35,425 nt of DNA from Opitutales bacterium (lineage in GTDB: Bacteria; Verrucomicrobiota; Verrucomicrobiia; Opitutales; Oceanipulchritudinaceae), in the NCBI GenBank assembly GCA_007134215.1, contig SLLG01000269.1, positions 1 to 35,425 of the forward strand. The letters run 5' to 3'. Of this stretch, positions 26,267-33,323 are shown one piece after another. The notes under the pieces are model-generated. The model was not told the DNA's origin. It did not search any database and saw only the letters and a list, made by a program, of their open reading frames with translations. Position numbers and translations under genes: made by a program. Within the stretch, counting starts at the first letter, position 1. The number at the start of each line of letters is the position of its first letter.

Positions 26267-27364
26267 ATGGGCCGTGTGACCGCAGTGAACATCCGCGAAC
26301 TGGCGCGGAGCGTGGGCTATTCGCCGATCACCGTGTCGCGTGCGCTGAAGGACGACCGGCGGGTGCGGCGGGAGACGCGTGAGCGGATCCTTGCGGCGGC
26401 GCGGGCCGCCGGGTACCGGCCGAACCCGATGGTATCGTCGCTCATGGCGCACATCCGCGGCGCGGGCGGGCGGCGGCCCGGGGTGAACCTTGCGTGGCTC
26501 GCGGGGGATGCCGGCGCGGCGCCGTGGACGCGGGACCCGCACCGGGCGGGTTACTACGCGGGGGCACGGGAGCGGGCGGGGGAGCTGGGGTTCGGGCTCG
26601 ACATCATCGCCACGGAGAGTGGCGCTGCGCCGCAGCGCGCGGCCCGCATCCTTGATTCGCGCGGGATCGCGGGGGTGGTGTATCCGCCCGGGTATTGGCG
26701 CGACAACACCGTGCCGCACACGGACTACGCGGCCGTGATCCTCGGCGGTTGGTATCTGGGAGAACGGTTGCACCGCGTCTTTTCCGATTACACGGTCAAC
26801 CTCTCCACCGCGTTCCACCACTTGCTCGGGCACGGTTTGCGGCGGATCGGCCTCTTCTGCTCGCGGGCGCACTTGGTTGAGTCGCAGGGCAATACCTACG
26901 CCGCCTTCATGTTCAATCAGCGGCTGTTGGACGCGAAGGACCACCTGCCGCCCGTCGTCGTGAAGCGGGCGGCGGGCCCGCCGCGACGGGCGTTCGAGCG
27001 GTGGTGCGCGGCGCACCGTCCCGACGCCGTCCTGACGGATTTCGACGAGATGGAGACATGGTGTGCGGCGGGCCGCGGATCTGCCGGACCCCGCCCCGTG
27101 CATCTCGACCTGTGCGGCGAACCGGCGGGCCGCTGGGGCATGGATTGCCGGCACCGCGTGCAGGGCCGCGTCGCCATCGACCTCCTCGCCCGGCAAGTCT
27201 ACCACAACGAGCGCGCCGTCCCGGCCTTTCAGGAAAAAGTTCTCATTCCCGGAGTGTGGGCCGGTCCCGCGCCCCGCGGGTCAGCGGACGAAGCCGCCTT
27301 CCTCCGCCCGGAATGGTACGACCAGTGGGTGCCCGCCCCGGAGGATCCCGGCTGGCCGATGTAG
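26267..27364 (+). CDS. LacI family transcriptional regulator
   Basis: The 365-residue DNA-binding protein carries an N-terminal helix-turn-helix: V-N-I-R-E-L-A-R-S-V-G-Y-S-P-I-T-V-S-R-A-L-K-D (residues about 7-29), a hinge region ending R-P-N-P-M-V-S-S-L-M-A-H-I-R, then the sugar-binding periplasmic-protein-like core. The N-terminus could begin at GTG 26276 or 26285 instead, since no clear ribosome site precedes the ATG. R-P-N-P-M-V-S-S-L-M-A is a form often met in Opitutae regulators. It is divergent from the CoA-transferase-led operon, which it probably controls in response to a sugar or sugar acid. The effector cannot be told. Confidence 0.88.
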   Translation: MGRVTAVNIRELARSVGYSPITVSRALKDDRRVRRETRERILAAARAAGYRPNPMVSSLMAHIRGAGGRRPGVNLAWLAGDAGAAPWTRDPHRAGYYAGARERAGELGFGLDIIATESGAAPQRAARILDSRGIAGVVYPPGYWRDNTVPHTDYAAVILGGWYLGERLHRVFSDYTVNLSTAFHHLLGHGLRRIGLFCSRAHLVESQGNTYAAFMFNQRLLDAKDHLPPVVVKRAAGPPRRAFERWCAAHRPDAVLTDFDEMETWCAAGRGSAGPRPVHLDLCGEPAGRWGMDCRHRVQGRVAIDLLARQVYHNERAVPAFQEKVLIPGVWAGPAPRGSADEAAFLRPEWYDQWVPAPEDPGWPM

Positions 27365-27386
27365 GTCGCGCCGTCGATCCCCTTGG

Positions 27387-27408
27387 AACCGCCCCTGCTG
27401 CGGCGGTT
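27387..27408 (+). terminator. Hairpin after the LacI-type regulator
   Basis: AACCGCC and GGCGGTT pair across an 8-nt loop, 23 nt after the regulator stop codon. A short TTT is part of the 3' side but no long T run follows. It may end the regulator transcript. Confidence 0.4.
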
Positions 27409-27549
27409 TGTCTCCTGATTTATGCCTACGGCGACCGGGTAGCTCTGGATGAGGAACAATGGAAAGACGAGGTATTGGCTACGTCCTTAAAGTGGTCCTC
27501 GAAGGAAGCGGCGTGAAGCGATGAAGGGTCTTTGACTTCTCTGACTTAC
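27409..27549. other. Intergenic stretch without a recognised gene
   Basis: About 140 nt between the regulator's hairpin and the dehydrogenase remnant. The + strand frame ends with L-D-E-E-Q-W-K-D-E-V-L-A-T, and neither strand gives a sequence I recognise. It may be more eroded DNA. Confidence 0.3.
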
Positions 27550-27690
27550 TCATACTTCGACGAGGACCTTTATGCCTTCCTGCCGGAGGTTCACTTGAAA
27601 GGCCTTGTCGATTTCATCAAGGGGAAAACGGTGTGTGATCAGGGATGCAATCGGTAACCCGAAATGCTCCGCGGTTGCGCGTGGACCGGA
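27550..27690 (-). pseudogene. C-terminal remnant of a zinc-type alcohol dehydrogenase
   Basis: On the - strand, one frame ends H-F-G-L-P-I-A-S-L-I-T-H-R-F-P-L-D-E-I-D-K-A-F and then Q-V-N-L-R-Q-E-G-I-K-V-L-V-E-V before a stop at 27550-27552. The I-T-H-R-F-P-L-D-E-I-D-K-A-F pattern is the usual end of medium-chain zinc dehydrogenases such as sorbitol or galactitol types. Only about 40-45 codons remain; the rest is missing, and the adjoining esterase gene ends at 27692. It is too short to be an active enzyme. It differs from the ADH at 15954, so it is not a simple copy of it. Confidence 0.7.
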
Positions 27691-27691
27691 T

Positions 27692-29278
27692 TCAGGGTTC
27701 GTCGGTGAGGAAACGGGGAACCATCTGGCGCTCGCCGGTTCGTTCCCATGTGTCGCTGCGCCATGGGGTCACGGGAAGGCCTTCGGTGCTGTAGAGGTTG
27801 ACGAGCGGGTTGTCGGCCCAGGCGTAGCGCACCGCTTTGATACGGACATCCGGCGGGACTTCGAGACGCACTTCGCGGCCATTGATGAGGTGCCCCTCGA
27901 CGGTATGCCATGCCCTGTCCTCTCCGGCGACAGCGAATCCATGCACGACATCGAATTCCCGCGTCAGCAAACCGCCATCGGTATTGGCGAAGTGTATACG
28001 GACATGTTCGCCGTCCGGTTCCCATCCGGCGATTCGGGGCGCAGCGTAGGCAATACCTCTTGCTTCGTATTCATGCGCCAAGGCCCAGCGGGCCAGTCTC
28101 CGCGCCACTTCTTCCTTCTCCCATGGATGGATGTCGGCTCCGTCGCCGATGTCGATGGTCACGGCTTCACCGGTGCGGGGGAGGGCGCGGGTGCGGCTCT
28201 GCGCCTCGCGGAGGAAAGCCCACGAGGCATCGGGGCCGGAGGGTTGACGATTACGGAAGGCGGTTAGCTGAACCCAGTAAAACGGGAAATTCCCTTGCCC
28301 CCAACGATCCCGCCAGTCCCCGATCATGGCGGGAAAGAGTTCCGCGTAGAGCTCGGGGTCCCGCGCGTTGCTTTCTCCCTGATACCAGATGACGCCGCCG
28401 ATGGCGGTCCCCAACAAAGGCTGGACGCGGTTATTGAATATATTTCCCGGGCGCTGGTTCCCCTTCATCAGGTTGCGTGGGGCGCGCGGTTGCCGAGGCG
28501 GATCCTCGCCGCGGCGGAGGGCAGCGTCGCGACGGCGTTCCCACGCGGCAATCCTTCCCTCATGGCGCTCCATTTCGGCGGCAAAGTCATAGCGTTGCTC
28601 GAATTCTCTCCAGAGTTCATCGATCAAGCGGAAGCGGGGATCGGTCGCGAGGAGGTCGCGGTCCATCCATGCCTCAATGGCGGATCCCCCCCAAGAAACA
28701 TCGATGATGCCGACCGGCACCCCGAGGTATTCGTGCAGAATCTGGGCGAAGTGGAAACCGATGGCGCTCATGTCTCCGAGGTTGCCGCGGGTGGCCGGTC
28801 GCCAGGCATCGTCAAACTCGAGCGTTTTATCCGCACTGCCCTCCGGCGCGACGCGAAGGATGCGAATCTCCGGGTAATCCCAGATGGCCCGATGGAGGTC
28901 GGCATTGCGGCTGCGGTCGATGGTCCACTGCATGTTGGACTGACCGCTGGCGACCCACACCTCGCCGGCCCAGACCGGGTGTTCGAGATCGTCACCGTGA
29001 TCCGTTTGCAGATGGAGGACGTAGGGCCCGCCGCCGTCCAGCGGATCCATGGACGCTTGCCAACGGCCTTCCCCGCTGGCCGTCGTGCGGGTGTGCTGCC
29101 CATCGAGGCGGATTTCTATGATCGCTCCCGGTGTGGCCCACCCGCGAAGCTTCCACGCGGTTTCCCGTTGCAAGACCGCACCCTCGCCGAATTGGGCGGG
29201 CAGGCGCAGCTCGGCGTGCGCCACGCACGCGCTGAGGATGAGGCAGGCGAAGAGCCGGAAGAATCGTTGAGAACTCAT
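27692..29278 (-). CDS. Secreted sialate O-acetylesterase-type (SASA/SGNH) carbohydrate esterase
   Basis: The 528-residue exported esterase should remove acetyl groups from glycans such as acetylated pectin or sialic acid. It starts with a signal sequence containing both a lipobox-like L-S-A-C18 and a signal-peptidase-I-like A-H-A site, so secretion or lipid anchoring are both possible. An N-terminal beta domain (residues about 23-105) precedes the SGNH fold: S114 in G-Q-S-N-M is the nucleophile, G-V-I-W-Y-Q-G-E-S-N-A (295-305) is the block with conserved Gly/Asn/Glu, and D382-I-H384 supplies the Asp/His. It lies intact between three broken genes. In this setting pectin deacetylation fits best, but the substrate is inferred. 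Confidence 0.87.
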   Translation of the reverse strand: MSSQRFFRLFACLILSACVAHAELRLPAQFGEGAVLQRETAWKLRGWATPGAIIEIRLDGQHTRTTASGEGRWQASMDPLDGGGPYVLHLQTDHGDDLEHPVWAGEVWVASGQSNMQWTIDRSRNADLHRAIWDYPEIRILRVAPEGSADKTLEFDDAWRPATRGNLGDMSAIGFHFAQILHEYLGVPVGIIDVSWGGSAIEAWMDRDLLATDPRFRLIDELWREFEQRYDFAAEMERHEGRIAAWERRRDAALRRGEDPPRQPRAPRNLMKGNQRPGNIFNNRVQPLLGTAIGGVIWYQGESNARDPELYAELFPAMIGDWRDRWGQGNFPFYWVQLTAFRNRQPSGPDASWAFLREAQSRTRALPRTGEAVTIDIGDGADIHPWEKEEVARRLARWALAHEYEARGIAYAAPRIAGWEPDGEHVRIHFANTDGGLLTREFDVVHGFAVAGEDRAWHTVEGHLINGREVRLEVPPDVRIKAVRYAWADNPLVNLYSTEGLPVTPWRSDTWERTGERQMVPRFLTDEP

Positions 29279-29312
29279 TCTGTGAATTGGTTAGGAGTCT
29301 GGTTGAAAGCTG

Positions 29313-30010
29313 TCAAACGGAAGCGGTCGAATCCCTCACAATGAGGGTGGGAGCCAACTGGACGTTCTCGTGGCTGCGCTTCCTTTCCGATCCATTGTGG
29401 CCGAGGGCTTCAAGGATGAGCGACGCCGCCCGCCGCCCGATTTCCTCGGGACTCTGACGGATGGTGGTGAGGGCGGGGTCCAGTTGTCTCGCAATGGCAA
29501 GGTCGGCGAAGCCGACGACGGAAAGATCCCGCGGAATCTGAAGGCCCGCTTGGCGGGCCATTCGGCATAGATCGGCCGCGGTATCGTCGTTGGCGCAGAA
29601 GACAGCGGTGGGCAGTTTCTTCTGCTGCAGAAGGGTGGTTAACCCCCTCGACGTCGTGAAATCCCTGGAGCGCGATCACCTGGCATTCGGCTCCGGCGTC
29701 GTGCATGGTATCTTCGAATCCGCGGCGACGGCAGCGCGCCGTGCTGACAAAGTCGGGTCCGGCCAAGTGCGCCACGTGCCGATGGCCAAGCTCGAGGAGG
29801 TGGTGCGCCACCAAGGTGCCCCCCATGTAGTCGTCCGTGCCGACGAAATCACAATGGGCTTTGGGCAGGAAGCGGTCGATGACGACGAGGGGGATGTTGC
29901 GCTTGCGCAGTTCCTCGAAATGGGGAGTCGGTCGCTCCGTCGTCACTCGGACGGAAGATCACGCCGTCGACGCGGCGTTCGACGAGCCGCTGGAAATCCG
30001 TGACGAAGTA
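29313..30010 (-). pseudogene. LacI/GalR family regulator, frameshifted and lacking its DNA-binding domain
   Basis: Three segments in different frames of the - strand join into one LacI-family core. They read F-V-T-D-F-Q-R-L-V-E-R-R-V-D-G-V-I-F, then H-F-E-E-L-R-K-R-N-I-P-L-V-V-I-D-R through G-T-L-V-A-H-H-L-L-E-L-G-H, and then L-P-T-A-V-F-C-A-N-D-D-T-A-A-D-L through G-F-A-D-L-A-I-A-R-Q with the stop at 29313. The frame changes map to a run of four G at 29922-29925 and a run of five C at 29643-29647 (+ strand), so single-base slips explain both. No helix-turn-helix is found upstream, so even a repaired frame would not bind DNA. It was probably the regulator of the eroded genes around it. Confidence 0.75.
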
Positions 30011-30185
30011 CGAAATCGGACGGGTGTGATGATAACACGCTGAAATCTGAAAGCGGGAAGGCAGTCGGGTGGGGAGGGGCTTCCATGAACACAATGGTGT
30101 TCTACACGAACGCGGTGTTTCCATGGTCTTCGCCGACTACTTCGCACACCAGGGCTCCTTCATCGCTTTCCAGATCGTTGAGGTT
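30011..30185 (-). other. Stretch between two remnants, no gene recognised
   Basis: Directly after the GH4 stop and in the same - strand frame, a segment reads D-L-E-S-D-E-G-A-L-V-C-E-V-V-G-E-D-H-G-N-T-A-F-V before a stop. It looks protein-like but I cannot place it. The missing front of the LacI-type remnant is not found here. Confidence 0.3.
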
Positions 30186-30866
30186 TTACGAATACCCGAG
30201 AGCACGGAGTTGGGTTTTCAGGTGGTCCAGCATTTCATCGGCCATGGCGGCGCATCGGTCGGTGGACAGCGTAATCAGCGGATCGAGAACAACGCTTCCC
30301 GCGCGGCATCCACAAATCGCGCTTGAGGGCGGCGGATGAAATGGCCTCCTGAACATCCACCACCCGCGAAACCAGACGATGCGCGGAAGCAGGGAGTGGA
30401 CGTGCGAGCAGAGGGGTGACCCGGTCCCGGCGAAAAGCGGCGTTGGTCTCCACCACCGAGTCTCAAGGCAAGTGGGGGCTCTGTCCGCGGTTGGGTAGGT
30501 TGACATTGGTTTCCAGGGTCCGCAGGCCCAGCAAGGCCTCGATTTGCTCGACCTCTTCTTCGCCGCTGGGATTAATGGTATTTTACGAATAGGTATCCAC
30601 GGAATCATCCTTCTTCCGCCGTGATTCTAGACGATAGGCGTACGGGGTGCAGACCACGCCCCAGCGGTGGAGGGTTTTCTCATCACGCGCATACCAAGGG
30701 ACGAGTTCCGCCAAGTGCCGGTCTCCCGCAGCGCCCAAGGCTCCAAAACGACAGAGCAAATTTAGGAACACCAGGCTGTGTGATCCAAAATAGACTTTAT
30801 CGCGGACACGTATACGCGCATCGCGGGTAATGTCGGCAAAGAAACCCGGTGCGGATTAGCGACTAA
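30186..30866 (-). pseudogene. GH4 family glycosidase, C-terminal half with stop codon and frameshifts
   Basis: Pieces of a family 4 glycosidase can be read on the - strand. The first runs from A-P-G-F-F-A-D-I-T-R-D through R-F-G-A-L-G-A-A-G-D-R-H-L-A-E-L and R-W-G-V-V. Another reads L-E-T-N-V-N-L-P-N-R-G-Q-S-P-H-L-P, an in-frame TGA at 30463-30465, then D-S-V-V-E-T-N-A-A-F. After L-K-R-D-L near 30320 the frame shifts to F-V-D-A-A-R-E-A-L, then near 30290 to L-D-P-L-I-T-L-S. G-D-R-H-L-A-E and N-L-P-N-R-G-Q are GH4 marks. The NAD-binding first half is absent. GH4 includes alpha-galacturonidases, which would suit pectin, but subfamily is inference. It lies after a Gfo/Idh/MocA gene on the same strand. 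Confidence 0.75.
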
Positions 30867-30956
30867 TATTTAGCGTGTTTCAGTTTCTATCGATACCGCA
30901 TCCCGATGGAAAAAGGCTGTGTGGATTACAATCGCTACTGGATATCCCACATTCCA
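30867..30956. other. AT-richer spacer
   Basis: About 90 nt with lower GC than the surroundings and stops in all useful frames. I see no gene or clear terminator in it. Confidence 0.3.
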
Positions 30957-31985
30957 TTAGCCGGCTACGGAAACCGCTTCGCCGCGCTCCGCGCTGTCCA
31001 CCGCGCCGAAGACCATGGCTAGACTTTTGAGGTTGTCTTCGCAATGGGTGAGGGGAGGTCGCCCTGTCCGCACGGCTTCGAGGAAATCCCGGATGAGGCC
31101 CTCATGGCCGTTCAATGAGGGATCCCAATCGGCAGATTTAACTCCGATATCCTTGCACTCGTGCATGTATCCGCTGTTGCCGACAACCCTCTGTGCATGG
31201 ATGGAGTGCTCTCCGTCCCAGATCAGCGTTCCTTCTGAACCGATGATGCGCCACTGGCATTGCCATGAGGTTGGCATGCCATGGGCACACCAAGCGCCCC
31301 GATAGTTGAAAACAATGCCATCGGTCATCTCGAACAAAGCCGTGGCCGCCGCGCCGTGCTTGAACCAGGAGCCCGGTGGATTGTATTCGCGGCAATAGAC
31401 GCGGCGGGCGTCCGCACCGGCGAGGAAGCGCGCTTGGTCGAAGGAGTGGACCGCCATGTCGACGAGGAGCACGTGGTCCATTTCCTCGCGGAAGCCGCCG
31501 AAATGCGGTCCGAGATAGAAGTCGGCGTTGACGGTGTGAACTTGGCCGATGACGCCGCTTGCGAGGGCCTCGCGAACGGTGCGGATGTTGCGGTCGTAGC
31601 GCCGGTTCTGGATGACCGCGTATATCTTTCCGGCTTCGCGCGCCGCCGCGCACATCTCCCGCGCGTCTGCCATCGACTCCGCCATCGGTTTCTCGCCGAG
31701 CACGTGGCAACCGTGCCTCAGCGCGGTGAGCGTGACGGATTTGTGCGCGGGCGGCGCGGTGACGTCAAAGACGGCGTCGGGGCGTGTGGCCGCGAGGGCG
31801 GACTCAAGGGAATCGTCGATGTGTGCCGCGGCCAGCCCGTAACCGGCGGCGCGGGCGGCGGCGGCATCACGCCGGAGGTCGACGAGACCGGCGATGTCGA
31901 TTTCCCCGATACGGGCGGCGGCGTCGAGCCATGCCCGGCTCATGCTGCCGCACCCAACGAGAACTGCGCGTATTTTGCTTTTCAT
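30957..31985 (-). CDS. Gfo/Idh/MocA family oxidoreductase
   Basis: This 342-residue cytoplasmic dehydrogenase starts at ATG 31985 (M-K-S-K-I-R-A-V-L-V-G-C-G-S-M-S); the frame extends 66 codons upstream but that part is Arg-rich and unlike the family. The Rossmann motif G-C-G-S-M-S is followed by the catalytic K99 in L-G-E-K-P-M. V-D-M-A-V-H-S-F-D-Q-A-R holds the usual catalytic histidine. It is the fourth Gfo/Idh/MocA gene of the window and differs from the others. Its next downstream neighbour is the broken GH4 gene, so it may have worked with that glycosidase. It is separated from the SbtB-like gene by 44 nt. Confidence 0.87.
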   Translation of the reverse strand: MKSKIRAVLVGCGSMSRAWLDAAARIGEIDIAGLVDLRRDAAAARAAGYGLAAAHIDDSLESALAATRPDAVFDVTAPPAHKSVTLTALRHGCHVLGEKPMAESMADAREMCAAAREAGKIYAVIQNRRYDRNIRTVREALASGVIGQVHTVNADFYLGPHFGGFREEMDHVLLVDMAVHSFDQARFLAGADARRVYCREYNPPGSWFKHGAAATALFEMTDGIVFNYRGAWCAHGMPTSWQCQWRIIGSEGTLIWDGEHSIHAQRVVGNSGYMHECKDIGVKSADWDPSLNGHEGLIRDFLEAVRTGRPPLTHCEDNLKSLAMVFGAVDSAERGEAVSVAG

Positions 31986-32029
31986 GACAAGAGAGATGTC
32001 CGTCGCGGGCGGTTGCCGCAATCGCCGTC

Positions 32030-32332
32030 TCAGCGGTATTTCGCCCCGCGCACGACATCGACGCTGTGTGCGTAGGCGATGACGGCGTAGTGTTCGAAGT
32101 AGTGGGCGGAGAGGTGTTGCAGGATCTTGTCGGCGACAGCGGGGCTGACGATGGTCTCTATCTTCTCGTTGCGGCCCTCCCATTCGCTCGCGCGCACGCC
32201 GCGCGACCCGCGCCCCTCCGCCTTTGTGGCGGTGTAGCCCGTTGCGCCGAGGCGGAGGAGGTCCTCTTGTATCCGCTCGGCAATGACGGCTTCGGCGACG
32301 ATGGTGACCCGTTTCATGGTTTCAATGTTCAT
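32030..32332 (-). CDS. SbtB-like PII-family signalling protein
   Basis: The 100-residue cytoplasmic protein has the PII ferredoxin-like fold typical of SbtB, which binds adenine nucleotides and controls the bicarbonate transporter SbtA in cyanobacteria. The pattern K-R-V-T-I-V-A-E, L-L-R-L-G-A-T-G-Y-T, A-E-G-R-G-S-R-G-V-R and I-E-T-I-V-S-P-A-V-A-D-K-I corresponds to the first strand, helix, T-loop base and later strands. The C-terminal C-G-P-x-G-C redox loop found in many cyanobacterial SbtB proteins is absent; the chain ends R-G-A-K-Y-R. A start at M6 (32317) is equally possible. It follows the SbtA-like gene with a 24-nt gap, a textbook pairing. Confidence 0.85.
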   Translation of the reverse strand: MNIETMKRVTIVAEAVIAERIQEDLLRLGATGYTATKAEGRGSRGVRASEWEGRNEKIETIVSPAVADKILQHLSAHYFEHYAVIAYAHSVDVVRGAKYR

Positions 32333-32356
32333 GGCGTTTCCTCCGTGTGCGGTCCG

Positions 32357-33319
32357 TCAATAGAACCATCCGGAAAGGGCGTAGTAGAGGGGGATGCCCA
32401 CCGTAAGGTTGAAGGGAAAGGTGATGGCGAGAGCGGGGGTGAGGTAGAGCGCGGGGTTGGCCTTCGGGAGGGCGAGGCGCACGGTTGCCGGCGCGGCGAT
32501 ATAGGAGGCGCTCGCGGCGAGCGTGCCGAGGACAAAGGCACCGCCGCGCGAGAGCCCGCAGAGGTGGCCCGTGTAAATGCCGAGGAGGGCGTGCACGACG
32601 GGGAGGGTGATTCCGAAGACGAGCAGGGCGGCTCCGACCTTGCCGAAATCGCCGAAGCGGCGTGCCGCGACCATCCCCATTTCGAGGAGGAAAAGGCAGA
32701 GCACACCCTGAAAGGGTGTGACGAAGAACGCATCGACTTTGGCGAGCCCCGCTTCGCCCGTGGCCGCGCCGACGGCGAGCCCGCCAAGGAGGAGGAAAAC
32801 GCTTTTGCCCACGACGACGGTCCGGACGGATTCCACCCATGGCGTGGATTCGCCCGAGAGCCGCTGCACGAGGAGGAGCGCGACGACGATCCCCGGCACC
32901 TCCATGAGGGCGACCATAGCGGGAAGAAAACCCTCGAACGGCTCGCCGATGGCATGAAGGAAGGCGGTGGCGGCAAGAAAAGTGACGACTGAGACGGACC
33001 CGTAGTGCGCCGCGACCGCGCCGGCGTCGGTGGGCGAGAGGCGCAGGAAGATCCGCAGCAGGGGCAGGCACCAGAGCGGCGTCGCCGCGCTGATCAGGAC
33101 GGCGGCGCCAAGGGCAAGCCACATGCCGTCCCCGCTGCCCGAGGCGAGGGCCACACCGCCTTTGATGCCTATGGCGAGAAGGAGGTAGATCGAGAGCGCC
33201 TGGTAGAGCGGCTCGGGGAACCGCAGGTCGCTGCGTGCGAGCGTCGCCGCGATGCCGAGGGCGAAGCACAGGATGGCGGGTGAGAGAAGGTTGATCTGGA
33301 CCAGTTCGAGAGCGGACAT
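32357..33319 (-). CDS. SbtA-like sodium-dependent bicarbonate transporter family permease
   Basis: The 320-residue inner-membrane protein has about ten hydrophobic helices and matches the SbtA/DUF897 family, which takes up bicarbonate with sodium in cyanobacteria. Marks are N-L-L-S-P-A-I-L-C-F-A-L-G near the start, L-L-L-A-I-G-I-K-G-G-V-A-L (47-59), H-Y-G-S-V-S-V-V-T-F near residue 105, G-F-L-P-A-M-V-A-L-M-E-V-P-G, and a second-half S-P-like repeat with A-S-A-S-Y-I-A-A-P-A-T-V-R. It is shorter than the 374-residue Synechocystis protein, mainly in the central loop. The SbtB-like partner gene follows. In a heterotroph its job could be bicarbonate supply for carboxylases. Transport substrate is inferred from family and partner. 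Confidence 0.87.
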   Translation of the reverse strand: MSALELVQINLLSPAILCFALGIAATLARSDLRFPEPLYQALSIYLLLAIGIKGGVALASGSGDGMWLALGAAVLISAATPLWCLPLLRIFLRLSPTDAGAVAAHYGSVSVVTFLAATAFLHAIGEPFEGFLPAMVALMEVPGIVVALLLVQRLSGESTPWVESVRTVVVGKSVFLLLGGLAVGAATGEAGLAKVDAFFVTPFQGVLCLFLLEMGMVAARRFGDFGKVGAALLVFGITLPVVHALLGIYTGHLCGLSRGGAFVLGTLAASASYIAAPATVRLALPKANPALYLTPALAITFPFNLTVGIPLYYALSGWFY

Positions 33320-33323
33320 GGGA

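Noticed and set aside
28295-29344. + strand open frame opposite the esterase gene
   Set aside because: Antisense shadow; the esterase catalytic residues are all on the - strand.
32357-33269. Alternative Arg-rich - strand frames over the SbtA-like gene
   Set aside because: They lack membrane helices and family motifs and are frame shadows.
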